Part shown: positions 36,481-44,860 of the stretch, piece after piece | Numbering within the stretch: position 1 is the first letter of the stretch | How the letters are laid out: the number at the start of each line of letters is the position of its first letter | NCBI GenBank assembly: GCA_963754305.1 | Contig: CAVWFR010000036.1 | Coordinates: 329,018 to 393,017, forward strand | Source: DATEDA01 sp963754305 | GTDB taxonomy: Bacteria > Pseudomonadota > Gammaproteobacteria > Burkholderiales > SG8-39 | Reading direction: 5' to 3' | Length of the DNA stretch: 64,000 nt | Notes under the pieces: model-generated | Seen by the model: the letters and a program-made list of their open reading frames with translations, nothing else | Told to the model about the DNA's origin: nothing | Databases searched by the model: none | Program-made: the position numbers and the translations under genes

Positions 36481-37342
36481 TGTGAGCGTTTTCCTGCCGC
36501 TCGAGCACACGGTGCTCGCGGGATCCGCGTCCGCAGAGGCCCGCACCAGCGTGTTCGCCCGATACAGCTTCGTCGGCTCGGTGTTCGGGGCCGTGGGCGC
36601 GCTCGCGGCAGCGGTGCCCGACTGGCTGGCGAGCAGCGCGGGCTGGCAGATGCTCGACGCGTTGCAGGCCATGTTCGTGGTGTACGCGGCCCTCGGCGCC
36701 GCAGTCTGGGTACTCTATCTGCGCATGCCTCAGCCGCCGCGAACCGAGGAGCGCCCGCCGCCGGCCGCGCTGGGGCCATCGCGAGGCATCGTCCTGAAGC
36801 TCGCGGGTCTGTTCAGCGTCGATTCCTTCGCCGGGGGCCTGGTCATCAACGCGCTGCTTGCGCTGTGGCTGTTCGAGCGCTTCGGCATCTCGCTCACCGG
36901 CGCCGGCGCCTTCTTCTTCTGGACCGGTCTGCTCAGCGCGGTGTCGCAGCTGGCGGCACCGGCGCTCGCACGGCGCATCGGCCTGGTCAACACGATGGTG
37001 TTCACGCACATTCCGGCGAGCCTGTGCCTGATCGGCGCGGCCTGCGCATCGTCGCTGGAGGTCGCGCTCGGACTCCTGCTCGTTCGTAGCCTGCTGTCGC
37101 AGATGGACGTGCCCGCCCGCAGCGCCTACGTCATGTCCGTCGTCACACCGGACGAGCGTCCCGCCGCGGCGAGCTTCACCGCCGTTCCGCGCAGCCTTGC
37201 ATCCGCGATCGGTCCTTCGCTCGCCGGCGCGATGTTCGCTACCGGGTTGATGAGCGCCCCGCTGATCGCCTGCGGGCTGCTGAAGATCGCCTATGACGTT
37301 GCGCTGTTCGCGGGATTCCGCAAGGTGGCGCCCCGCTCGTAG
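36107..37342 (+). CDS. MFS transporter in the chrB/SOD cluster
   Basis: 411 residues with 12 helices. The loop 2-3 motif is present as VGRWGHRFALRRLLLAA. Signature pieces are GDVSVFLPLEHTVLAG, LARRIGLVNTMVFTHIPASL and QMDVPARSAYVMSVV. The ATG at 36107 follows GAAGAAGGG. Similar MFS proteins are found beside SOD-rhodanese and ChrB genes; it is not ChrA, which has a different fold. The substrate is unknown. Confidence 0.8.
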   Translation: MTSRLDVIDLQGSGRVSRSSAGLVLAARALRALADGFVAVLLPAYLLALGHGQLEVGFLSTATLVGSAIATLAVGRWGHRFALRRLLLAAAVLMVATGLGFATITSLWPLLVVAVMGPLNPSGGDVSVFLPLEHTVLAGSASAEARTSVFARYSFVGSVFGAVGALAAAVPDWLASSAGWQMLDALQAMFVVYAALGAAVWVLYLRMPQPPRTEERPPPAALGPSRGIVLKLAGLFSVDSFAGGLVINALLALWLFERFGISLTGAGAFFFWTGLLSAVSQLAAPALARRIGLVNTMVFTHIPASLCLIGAACASSLEVALGLLLVRSLLSQMDVPARSAYVMSVVTPDERPAAASFTAVPRSLASAIGPSLAGAMFATGLMSAPLIACGLLKIAYDVALFAGFRKVAPRS

Positions 37343-37465
37343 CGGCCCGCTGCTCTGGAGGTAGCTCAGCCACCAGTCCCGCCGGCGCTGCTTGAGAGCG
37401 GCGAACCACCGGCAGAGCGGATAGAGCGCGACGCGCACCGCGACCCAGATCGCGTAGACGCCGCG

Positions 37466-37741
37466 CTAGGCGCGGCGCGTCACTGCGTACTCGCCCGGCA
37501 GCAGGGTGCCCTGCCGGCACAGGCGGTTCAGAAGCTGATGAAGGGCGACGTAGATCGGTTGACCGTCGAGCCAGGCGTCGAACTGTCGGTCGAGGAACGG
37601 ATCTGGGCCGCCGTGGACGAAGGTCACTATCGGTCGCCGATTCGCGGCGGCGCCGAGCTCGGCGTCCGCAGAGAAGAGCCGCTTGGCGGGGAAGGTCCGG
37701 CGGACGAGTTGCTCGAGCTCGCCTGTTTCGAGGAGCTGCAT
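37466..37741 (-). CDS. Small protein downstream of exported peptide copy 2
   Basis: 91 residues from the ATG at 37741: LETGELEQLVRRTFPAKRLF, IVTFVHGGPDPFLDRQFDAW, YVALHQLLNRLCRQGTLLPG. No signal peptide or membrane segment is seen. It lies 68 bases after the exported peptide gene on the same strand, nearly the same gap (69 bases) as between peptide copy 1 and its follower, although the two followers are not alike. The function is unrecognised. Confidence 0.5.
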   Translation of the reverse strand: MQLLETGELEQLVRRTFPAKRLFSADAELGAAANRRPIVTFVHGGPDPFLDRQFDAWLDGQPIYVALHQLLNRLCRQGTLLPGEYAVTRRA

Positions 37742-37809
37742 GTTCGACTCCGAGGGGCCCAGAAGTCCGGGCCGCCGGGGTCTTGCAACCTCGGCGGCGC
37801 GGAGCTGTA

Positions 37810-38007
37810 TTACGGGTTGAACGGCTGGAGGTCGTCGCGCTCGTTGATGAAGCTTTGGCTCTTCGGGCGCTGCATGGCGGCCTGGTAGGAGGTCGCTTCC
37901 GGCGCCGACTTCAGCACGTTTGCGTCGCTCTGGAGCGTCGGCTCGGCGACGGCGGCGTTGGCGGCCAGACCGAGGATGGCGATGACAGCGATCAGGTTGC
38001 GTTTCAT
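37810..38007 (-). CDS. Small exported peptide, copy 2 (PFNP family)
   Basis: 65 residues, the same length as the paralogue at 4063-4260. The signal peptide is MKRNLIAVIAILGLAANAAV, cleaved near AEPT. The mature peptide shares APEATSYQA with copy 1 and ends DDLQPFNP. AAGGAGCC lies 5-10 bases before the ATG. The middle of the mature part differs (SDANVLKS and MQRPKSQSFINER here), so the ends are under stronger constraint than the centre. A periplasmic or secreted peptide is expected; the function is unknown. Confidence 0.75.
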   Translation of the reverse strand: MKRNLIAVIAILGLAANAAVAEPTLQSDANVLKSAPEATSYQAAMQRPKSQSFINERDDLQPFNP

Positions 38008-38295
38008 GGTGAGGCTCCTTTTCAAGAAAGTCAGTTCGTCGATGAGTGGCGGCTTGTTCGCGGGCCTGTGTGCTGCCCACGCGTAGCCAGTGTCGCGATT
38101 TCGCGCCGGCTGATCTGCGAACGGTGACAGCCTCATCCTGTGAACTATGCACACGGGCACCCGCCGAACCGGCAGCGAGAAGGCATTTGCGTCTGCTGCG
38201 GTGGGGCTGCGGTCGCCGTGCGACCTTGACGGCGTCCGAACGCTGACCGCGCGAGGGCTGGTCTATGATACGCAGCCACTCGGGTCACGCCGCGC

Positions 38296-38955
38296 ATGCT
38301 ATCCGTCGCAGATTCACTGAAGGCCGTGCCGCTCTTCTCCGGACTCTCCGAGCCGGAGATCGTCACGCTGGCCGAAGCGGCGATGGTGCGCACGTTCCAG
38401 AAGAACACGATCGTGGTCACCGAGGGCGAGCGGAGCGACTCGCTCTACGTGATCCTCTCGGGCCGCGTGAAGGTGTTCGTCAGCGACGAGGACGGCCGGG
38501 ATCTCGTCCTGAACGTCGTGGGCGCGGGCGAGTATTTCGGCGAGCTCGCGCTCGACGAGGGACCGCGCACAGCCTCGGTGGCAACGCTGGAGCCGTCCAA
38601 GCTGGCGGTGATCCCGAACGAGGTGCTCAAGGCGTTTCTCGCCAGCCACCCTGCGGCAGCTCCTCCCCTCATCCGGGTCCTGATCGGCCGCATCCGCCGC
38701 TCGACCGAGAGTCTGAAGAACCTCGCGATGCTCGACGTCTACGGGCGGGTGGCGAAGCTGCTCCTCGACCTTGCGCGGGAGGTAGACGGCAGGCTGGTGG
38801 TCGAGGAGCGGCTCACGCAACAGGACATCGGCGAGCGGGTGGGCGCTTCGCGCGAGATGGTGAGCCGGATCCTCAAGGACCTGAGCGCCGGGGGTTATCT
38901 CGGGAACGACGGTGGCAAGATCGTGATCCACCGCCGTCCGCCGCGCGGCTGGTAG
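38296..38955 (+). CDS. Crp/Fnr-family transcriptional regulator
   Basis: 219 residues. The cyclic-nucleotide-binding cassette is well formed: FGELALDEGPRTASVATLE carries the Glu and Arg-Thr positions that hold cAMP in Crp. The dimer helix is followed by a winged helix-turn-helix, TQQDIGERVGASREMVSRIL. No Fnr-type N-terminal cysteines are seen, so it is likely a cAMP-type rather than an oxygen sensor. It stands 96 bases before an AhpD-like gene and near a class III nucleotide cyclase gene on the same strand. Confidence 0.9.
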   Translation: MLSVADSLKAVPLFSGLSEPEIVTLAEAAMVRTFQKNTIVVTEGERSDSLYVILSGRVKVFVSDEDGRDLVLNVVGAGEYFGELALDEGPRTASVATLEPSKLAVIPNEVLKAFLASHPAAAPPLIRVLIGRIRRSTESLKNLAMLDVYGRVAKLLLDLAREVDGRLVVEERLTQQDIGERVGASREMVSRILKDLSAGGYLGNDGGKIVIHRRPPRGW

Positions 38956-39051
38956 CGCGACCCGCCGTCGCGCGTCAACGATCGGCGGCGCCGGCCCCTC
39001 TCAGGGGAGAACCGTCCCCCAGAGCACCAGCCGGGCTTAAAGTAGGCGCAT

Positions 39052-40148
39052 ATGGACATGGCCAATGCCCTCCAGCACGTCACCTGGGAGCCCTGTCTGC
39101 TCGAGTCGGGCCAGGACCGAACCCTGGAAGCCTACGCCCGGCGGAAGCAGGGGATGCCCCACCCATCGGTCAACTACTTCACGTCCGTCCCATGGATGGC
39201 CCGAGCGGTGGTCGATCTGCACCCCGAGCTTGGGCTGCTGATGCATCTCGATCAGGCTGTGGCGGATCTCGTCGTGCTGGTCGTCAGTCAGGAGAACTCG
39301 TGCCGCTTCTGCTATGCGGCCGTGCGGGCGATGCTGTGGGCTCAGGGAATGTCTCGGGCGCGTATCCAGCGGATGGAAGAGGACTTGGCGCGGGCGGATC
39401 TCCCGCCGCGGACGATGGCCGCTGTGGCCTTCGGGCGGAGCCAGTCTCGCTCCGGCCCGCCGGGAGCGCAGGACGCCCGGGAGGCGCTTCACCGTGCTGG
39501 CCTCGGCGCCGACGAGATGAAGGAGATCGCGTTCGCGGTGGGCGTGACGGACTTCAACAACCGTGCGCACACGATCCCGGCGATCCCCGCACGCCCGATG
39601 GAGCGAATGCCCGATCAGCTTCACATGCGACTGCTGCGGCCCTTGCTCGGCAGGCTGATCAGGAACCACCGCTCCCGCGGGCAGGCAACGACGCTGGGTC
39701 CGGTGCGTCGTATCCGTACGCCCACCTCGTGAGGGCTTACGCGGGGTCGCCGATCGCCCCGACGTTGGCCAGGACGCTCGAGGAGATGTGGGCTTCTCCG
39801 CACCTCACGCGACGGTGCAAGCTCTTGATGCTGGCCGTCGTCGCCCGCGGATTGACGTGCGAGGTGTGCGCGCTGGACCTGGGCAAGGCTCTGCGCGAGG
39901 AAGGTCTCGAGGAGGCGACGCTCACGCAGATCCTGACTCATCTCGACGCCCCCGAGCTTGACCCGGTCGAGCGGCTGCTGGTGCCCTTCGCGCGAGAGAC
40001 CATCTGGTACGAGCCGGCCCTGGTCCAGCGCCGCGCCCGTGCCCTGAGCAATCGCCTCGCCGGCGAGCAGCTGATCGAGGCGATTGGCGTGGCGGCCCTG
40101 GCCAATGGGCTCTGCCGGATGGGTGCCATGGTGACGGATTACGCATGA
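39052..40148 (+). pseudogene. Double AhpD/carboxymuconolactone decarboxylase-like protein, frameshifted
   Basis: Two AhpD-like helical units are encoded. The first (39052 to about 39700) contains SQENSCRFCYAAVRAML. The second, in another frame from about 39700, contains VVARGLTCEVCALDLGKAL. Each has a CxxC pair, but neither has the His at +4 after the second Cys that AhpD uses. Joining the frames near 39700 gives about 365 residues. The stop at 40148 overlaps the cyclase ATG (ATGA). The break lies between the two domains, so it could also be two coupled genes. A redox or peroxide-related role is likely from the family, not proven. Confidence 0.7.
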
Positions 40149-40956
40149 CGGGAACGGTATTAGTAGCCGTTACGCTGGTGCTCCTGGCGATAGTCGTTGG
40201 CGCGCTCTATCGCCAGTGGCGACGGAACGAACGCCTGCGAGCGCAGCTCGAAGCGGCGGCTGCCGACCTCCAGCATCTTCAGGAGGCGTGCTCCCGGCTG
40301 GCGCCGGCCGGCGTGGTGCAGCGGCTCATCACCGATGGCGTGAGGTGGGGCACCGAGGCCACCGCCGAGCGCAAGGTGGTGACCGCACTCTTCGCCGATC
40401 TCGTCGGCTATACGGCGCTGAGCGAGCGGCTGGAGCCGGCCGTCCTGGCGCGCGTGCTCAACGAGTACTTCCAGCGTATGAGCGACACCATCCACGAGCA
40501 CCGCGGGCATGTCTCCACCTTCCTCGGCGACGGCATCCTTGCCTACTTCGGCGCGCTCCAGCCGAACCCGTGGCAGTGCAACGATGCCGTTCGTGCTGCC
40601 CTGGCCATGCGGGAGGCCATCCGCGAGTACAACGGCGAGCTCGCGCCGAGGGCTTGCCGCCGCTCGCCGTGGGGATCGGCATTCACCGCGGTCCGGGCCT
40701 GGCCGGACTGATAGGCTCTCGTGAGCGGATGGAGTACGGTTTCGTCGGGCGCACCGTGAACCTGGCCGCACGCGTGCAGGGGCTCACGCGCACCCACCGG
40801 GTCGACATCCTCGTAACCGAGGCGCTGCGCGCCGAGCTCGACACGCGCTTCGTCCTGGTGCCCATGCCCGCGGAGTCCGTGAAGGGGATTGCCGAGCCCG
40901 TGGTCACCTACGCCGTGGGGGAAAACTCCGGCGCGCCCGCGCCAGCGGCCGGCTGA
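40145..40956 (+). pseudogene. Membrane-anchored class III adenylate/guanylate cyclase, frameshifted
   Basis: A membrane helix (VLVAVTLVLLAIVVGALY) is followed by a coiled segment (RRNERLRAQLEAAAADLQHL) and the cyclase domain. The metal aspartates lie in ALFADLVGYTALSE and FLGDGILAYFG. The frame breaks near 40643 in GAGCTCGCGCCGAG, where one base seems missing. In the next frame the domain finishes with LPPLAVGIGIHRGPGLAGLI, EYGFVGRTVNLAARVQGL (transition-state Asn and Arg) and VVTYAVGEN. Restored length is about 270 residues. It should make cAMP or cGMP. It is the third gene after a Crp-type regulator, which could be its effector. Confidence 0.82.
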
Positions 40957-41020
40957 CGAGCAAGGCGACACGTGACGATCGAAGGGATGGTGGCCGCAAC
41001 GCCCCACTCGGGCGTAAGAA

Positions 41021-41414
41021 CCTCGCCGTGACCGTGCACCCGCTCGTGCTGGACGCCGATACCGACAAGGACGTGGGCTTCTCCGCGCTCGCCTACTCGG
41101 CGCAGCACGGAGCGTTCATCGCGGCGAGCTACGCGCACGGTTCGCTCTGGAGAATCGATTCGCTGCTCGAGCGGGCGCAGAAGATTTCGCTCTCCGCGCC
41201 GGTACGGGATGCGTGTGGACTCGCCGTGCGGCCGCGCGGCTCGCAGTCGGCGCTCAGCCGGCCGGCCGACCTGTGCGTGCACACGCCGCGCGGCGGCTGG
41301 TCCGTGATCCTCGCGCCGGACTGGCGCTCCGCGCAGGTGAGCGCCGCGCCCTGCACGGAACAGCCGTGGCCGTTCAACGTCGCCCGGCTGAACGATCTCA
41401 CCGGAGGTAACTGA
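41021..41414 (+). pseudogene. Truncated second copy of the exported lipoprotein gene
   Basis: From 41021 the DNA matches 34096 onward without gaps through 41425 (34500), including the stop codon. About a dozen substitutions are visible (for example SPQHG to SAQHG, IREACGV to VRDACGL). The signal peptide and first half are missing, so this copy cannot be exported and is a remnant. Confidence 0.85.
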
Positions 41415-41416
41415 TC

Positions 41417-41728
41417 ATGCGGCACGGAACCGACAACTTCGACGGGTACGCGTGCGGCGCCGCACCCCAGGGCTGGACGTGCGGCGTTACCGGCAAGGGA
41501 GCGCCGAAGTGGGCGGTGGAGACCGATCCATCGGCGCCAAGCGCACCGAACGTGCTCAGGCAGAGCGCTTCGGGAACGTTTCCGTGGTGCGTGAAGAAGG
41601 GCGTGTCGCTGGCCGACGGCTTCGTCGAAGTGAAGTTCAAGCCCGAGAAGGGGACAGGCCAGCGCAAGCTAGCCTGCCGATTTTCTTGGTCGGGCGTGCA
41701 GGATTCGAACCTGCGACCACCGGATTAA
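41417..41728 (+). pseudogene. Remnant of the laminin-G-like gene fused to the SOD start
   Basis: The first codons (ATG CGG CAC) are the start of the SOD gene. They are joined directly to the laminin-G-like gene at a point equal to 35542, so 1,041 bases of the original (34501-35541, containing all but the start of the SOD gene) are absent. Similarity continues to about 41650 (35766) and then stops within FVEVKFKPEKG. The rest of the frame runs into the tRNA-Lys fragment. Confidence 0.85.
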
Positions 41729-41731
41729 AAG
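41687..41731 (-). repeat. 3' half of a tRNA-Lys(UUU) gene, probable attachment site A
   Basis: Read on the minus strand, the order is anticodon loop CTTTTAA (41731-41725), the 3' anticodon strand TCCGG, a variable loop, a perfect T arm (GCAGG, loop TTCGAAT, CCTGC), the acceptor strand ACGCCCG, discriminator A and an encoded CCA at 41689-41687. The 5' anticodon strand, D arm and 5' acceptor strand are absent to the right, so this is not a working tRNA. Integration at the 3' half of tRNA genes leaves exactly this kind of fragment. A close copy is at 53236-53280. Confidence 0.75.
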
Positions 41732-41890
41732 CTGCATCCTTGAACAGGACACTAATGCGCCCTGCGACGATGCTCGCGCGACGGACGCCGCGATTACTGC
41801 CAGAGAGCCACGGCCGTGACCGCGCTCTCCGGCCGTCAGGTGACCAAGCGCATCACGGCGGCGCTAGGCCCGGATCGGCCACCGCTGCGC

Positions 41891-42190
41891 TCAAAGGAGG
41901 CCGTACCCGAGTTGGTGGGCGCTGTGCTTGAGGACGTCGAGCAGCGCATCGTCGGTAAGGGCTCGGTTGAAGTCGGGATAGGCGGGGAGGCAATCCTCCG
42001 CCCGATCGCTCAGGGCGACGGCAGGCTCGTTGCCGTTCATCGAGGACGGGTAGTAGAGGCCATGCAGCGCCGGGTACGCGTCGTGGAACGTCCGCGCCCA
42101 GGCGCGCGCCCGGCCGCGGTGGCCCGTATTGATCGCCATCGAGGCGCCGACACGGGTCGGATACGGGCCGGCGCTGCTCGGGTAGGGTTA
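41891..42190 (-). pseudogene. C-terminal remnant of a RES-domain toxin
   Basis: About 95 codons match the end of RES-type NAD-degrading toxins: RAWARTFHDAYPALHGLYYP, SSMNGNEPAVALSDRAED, then LPAYPDFNRALTDDALLDVL. An in-frame TAA near 42190 closes the frame, and the N-terminal catalytic Arg region and the partner Xre antitoxin are missing. It lies just inside the left end of the proposed island 1. Confidence 0.6.
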
Positions 42191-42484
42191 GGAGAGTCCC
42201 GTTGATAACGCTATCCGATTCGTCCTTCGGGGGCTCCGTCGGGTGGGTTCGAAAATTCTCCCAAGCACTCGCCTGAGTGACGACTCACTGGCCCAGCGAA
42301 ACCTTCTGCCTGGCGAAACAGGCGCGTTTGTTATCCCTCTACCGCAGCGCAGTGCGCGAATGGGGTTGCGTTTGCGCAATGCAGAGGAGCAGTATCGAGA
42401 AAACTGCTTCCAGCTTGGTCGAGGTCGAGGTGCTGTCGCTGCGGTCCGGCGGCGGTTCGTTCGTTCTTCAAGAAGGAGGGAACA

Positions 42485-44650
42485 ATGCGTCCGGTTGTCC
42501 GAGCTGCACTCATAAGCTTGCTGCCCATCGCGCTCACATGCATTGGCCAGCCTGTGGAAGCACGCATCACCAACATTCAGATCGATTCCCGCGTACTGGC
42601 CTACGGCGGCGCTTCGTTCGGCGCCGTGGGGCAATACGAAACCCTCACGGGGGTCGCCTTCGGCGAGGTCGATCCGAATGACCCGCTGAATGAGGTCATC
42701 ACCGACATCAAACTCGCCCCGCGCAATTCGCGCGGCAAGGTCGAGTACAACATGGACTTCTGGATCAGCAAGCCCGTCGACATGACCCGCGCCAACGGCA
42801 CGCTGCTGCACGATGTACCGAATCGTGGAAACGTGCGCAGCCTGGAAATCAACGTCGGCGGCGCAGGCAACAGCAACGCCGGGGACGGCTTTCTTCAGCA
42901 TCAGGGCTATACGCTCGCGGACAACGGCTGGCAGGGCGACGTGAGCACTGGTCTGCAAATCCGACTGCCCGTGGCGAGGAGCAAAGGCGGAAGCGAAATC
43001 ACCGGTCGCGTTCGCGCCGAATACATCCTGAATGCGTCCACGAGCACGGTCGACGTGACGACACCGCCCGCCTACGAGTCGGTCTCTACCAGCAACGCCG
43101 GCGCGACGCTGACGCGGCGCGTTCACCAGGACGACGTTCGCGAGCCCATCCCGAACAGCGATTGGGCATTTGCCGATTGCTCGGCCACACCGTTCCCCGG
43201 CGTGCCGAGCACGAAGAAGGTTTGCCTCAAGGGCAACTTTGACTCCAATCACATCTACGAGCTGCTCTACACCGCGAAGAACGCCATGGTGCTGGGGCTC
43301 GGCTTCGCTGCGACCCGCGACTTCATTTCCTTCCTGCGCAACAGCAACGGCGCCAGCACGGGGAAGTGCGGCCACAAGCACGGTCACGAGGATCGCGGCC
43401 GCGGCCACGGCCGGCACCACGACGACGATGACGACGCGGACGGCCACGGCCGCAAGCACGGGCCATGTCCAGTAGCCGGGTCGATGCCGGACAACCCGCT
43501 GGAGGACTCGATCCAGAACGCGATCATCTACGGCTCGTCGCAGAGCGGCCGCTGGATCCGCACCTTCATCCAGCTCGGCTTCAACCAGGACGAGAACCGC
43601 AACCTGGTGGTGGAGGGCGCGATCCCGCACAAGGCATCGAACCGCGGCGCGTTCAACGTGCGATTCGGGCAGCCCGACCGCCTGTCCGGAACGCAGCATA
43701 CCGAGCGCCAGTTCCCGGGTGCGGAGTCGTCGCAGACCTGGGGGGTCAGCCACGACAAGATCGCGGACGTGAAGGCCGGGCAGCTCGACCGCTGCCGCAA
43801 GACCGACAGCTGTCCCAAGATCTTCCACACCAACACTGATACCGAGTACTGGCAGGCCTTAATGGCGCTCAACACCACCGACTCGGAGAGCCGGCACGAC
43901 CTGAAGATCCCGAAGAACGTGCGGATCTACCTGTTCTCCGGCACGCGGCATGGCGGCGGCGATGTCACCCAACAACCCCCCACCGTAATGCCGAATCCGC
44001 CGGCGAACTGCCAGCTGCGCACCAACAGCAACCCGTTCATCCACGGACAGCGGGCGCTGCTGGTCGCGCTTCGCGACTGGATTGTCCACGGAACGCAGCC
44101 ACCCCCGAGCCTGTACCCGACGCTCGATTCGGGCAAGCTCGTGCCGTTGAGCGCCATTCACTATCCGTACATTCCCGCGGTGAACTTCACCCTGGCCGGC
44201 ATCACCACGCGAAAGTTCTATCTCGACCGCGGACCTCTGTTCAACGTCGAAGATATCTCGGGCGTGATGCGGGAGCCTCCGATCAAGCGCGGCGCCTATT
44301 CGGTGCGCCAACCGCAGGTCGACGCGGACGGCAACACCATCGTCGGGCTGCCCAGCACCAACATGCTGGTGCCGCTTGGGACGTATCTGGGCTGGAACGT
44401 GAGGAAAGCGGGCTTCAGCGAAGGCGATTCCTGCGATCTGACCGGTGCGTTCGTTCCGTTCTTCCGGACCCTGGCCGAGCGCCAAGCGGCCGGCGACCCT
44501 CGCCCCTCGCTCGAAGAGCGCTATCCGACGCATGCTGACTATGTCGCCAAGGTCACCGCAGCGGCAAACAGCCTCGTCAGTCGGCGCCTCCTGCTGCCGG
44601 AGGATGCGACCTTCCTCATCAACCAGGCGAACGCGGCCGCAGTACCGTAG
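42485..44650 (+). CDS. Secreted alpha/beta hydrolase domain protein with His/Asp-rich insert
   Basis: 721 residues. The signal peptide ends near GQPVEARI (residue 26). The first half is a beta-rich N-terminal domain and the second half an alpha/beta hydrolase of the PF20091 type, with the nucleophile in YGSSQSGRWIRTF (Ser near 354). A low-complexity insert at about residues 296-330, between two cysteines, is full of His, Asp and Gly (RGHGRHHDDDDDADGHGRKH). AAGGAGGGAACA precedes the ATG at 42485. The enzyme probably hydrolyses an ester or amide in the periplasm or outside; the substrate is unknown. Confidence 0.8.
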   Translation: MRPVVRAALISLLPIALTCIGQPVEARITNIQIDSRVLAYGGASFGAVGQYETLTGVAFGEVDPNDPLNEVITDIKLAPRNSRGKVEYNMDFWISKPVDMTRANGTLLHDVPNRGNVRSLEINVGGAGNSNAGDGFLQHQGYTLADNGWQGDVSTGLQIRLPVARSKGGSEITGRVRAEYILNASTSTVDVTTPPAYESVSTSNAGATLTRRVHQDDVREPIPNSDWAFADCSATPFPGVPSTKKVCLKGNFDSNHIYELLYTAKNAMVLGLGFAATRDFISFLRNSNGASTGKCGHKHGHEDRGRGHGRHHDDDDDADGHGRKHGPCPVAGSMPDNPLEDSIQNAIIYGSSQSGRWIRTFIQLGFNQDENRNLVVEGAIPHKASNRGAFNVRFGQPDRLSGTQHTERQFPGAESSQTWGVSHDKIADVKAGQLDRCRKTDSCPKIFHTNTDTEYWQALMALNTTDSESRHDLKIPKNVRIYLFSGTRHGGGDVTQQPPTVMPNPPANCQLRTNSNPFIHGQRALLVALRDWIVHGTQPPPSLYPTLDSGKLVPLSAIHYPYIPAVNFTLAGITTRKFYLDRGPLFNVEDISGVMREPPIKRGAYSVRQPQVDADGNTIVGLPSTNMLVPLGTYLGWNVRKAGFSEGDSCDLTGAFVPFFRTLAERQAAGDPRPSLEERYPTHADYVAKVTAAANSLVSRRLLLPEDATFLINQANAAAVP

Positions 44651-44672
44651 TCGCCCGTTGCACGAGGGACGG

Positions 44673-44696
44673 AAAAACGGGCCCTTCGGGGCCCGT
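44673..44696. terminator. Rho-independent terminator between convergent genes
   Basis: The stem ACGGGCCC / GGGCCCGT with a TTCG tetraloop lies 27 bases after the hydrolase stop. On the minus strand it is followed by TTTTT, so it is strongest for the aroQ/TRAP transcript, and on the plus strand by CTCCTTT. Confidence 0.85.
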
Positions 44697-44860
44697 CTCC
44701 TTTGGGGCGTGATCGGCGAGCGCGTTCCCGACCGGATGCCAGGAATCGGGGCTCCGTCGTGCAGCCTCAACCTCAACTTCCGCGTTGAGGCTGGTCAGAG
44801 TCTGGACGCGACGCTGAATAGAGTTACTGGTAGGGCGTGCGGAAGCTCCGATGCGGCGGT

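Noticed and set aside
36107..37342. ChrA chromate transporter
   Set aside because: The protein has a 12-helix MFS layout with the loop 2-3 motif and none of the CHR-domain features.
41687..41765. A complete tRNA-Lys gene
   Set aside because: The T arm, acceptor 3' strand, CCA and anticodon loop are good, but the bases opposite the 3' anticodon strand do not pair and no D arm is present. A 5' stretch AGGGCGC could pair with only five of seven acceptor bases, which I take as chance. The same holds at 53236-53320.
43369..43475. Tandem repeat or CRISPR-like array
   Set aside because: The repetitive look comes from codons for His, Asp and Gly in an open coding frame; there are no spaced identical repeats. 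No CRISPR array was found elsewhere.
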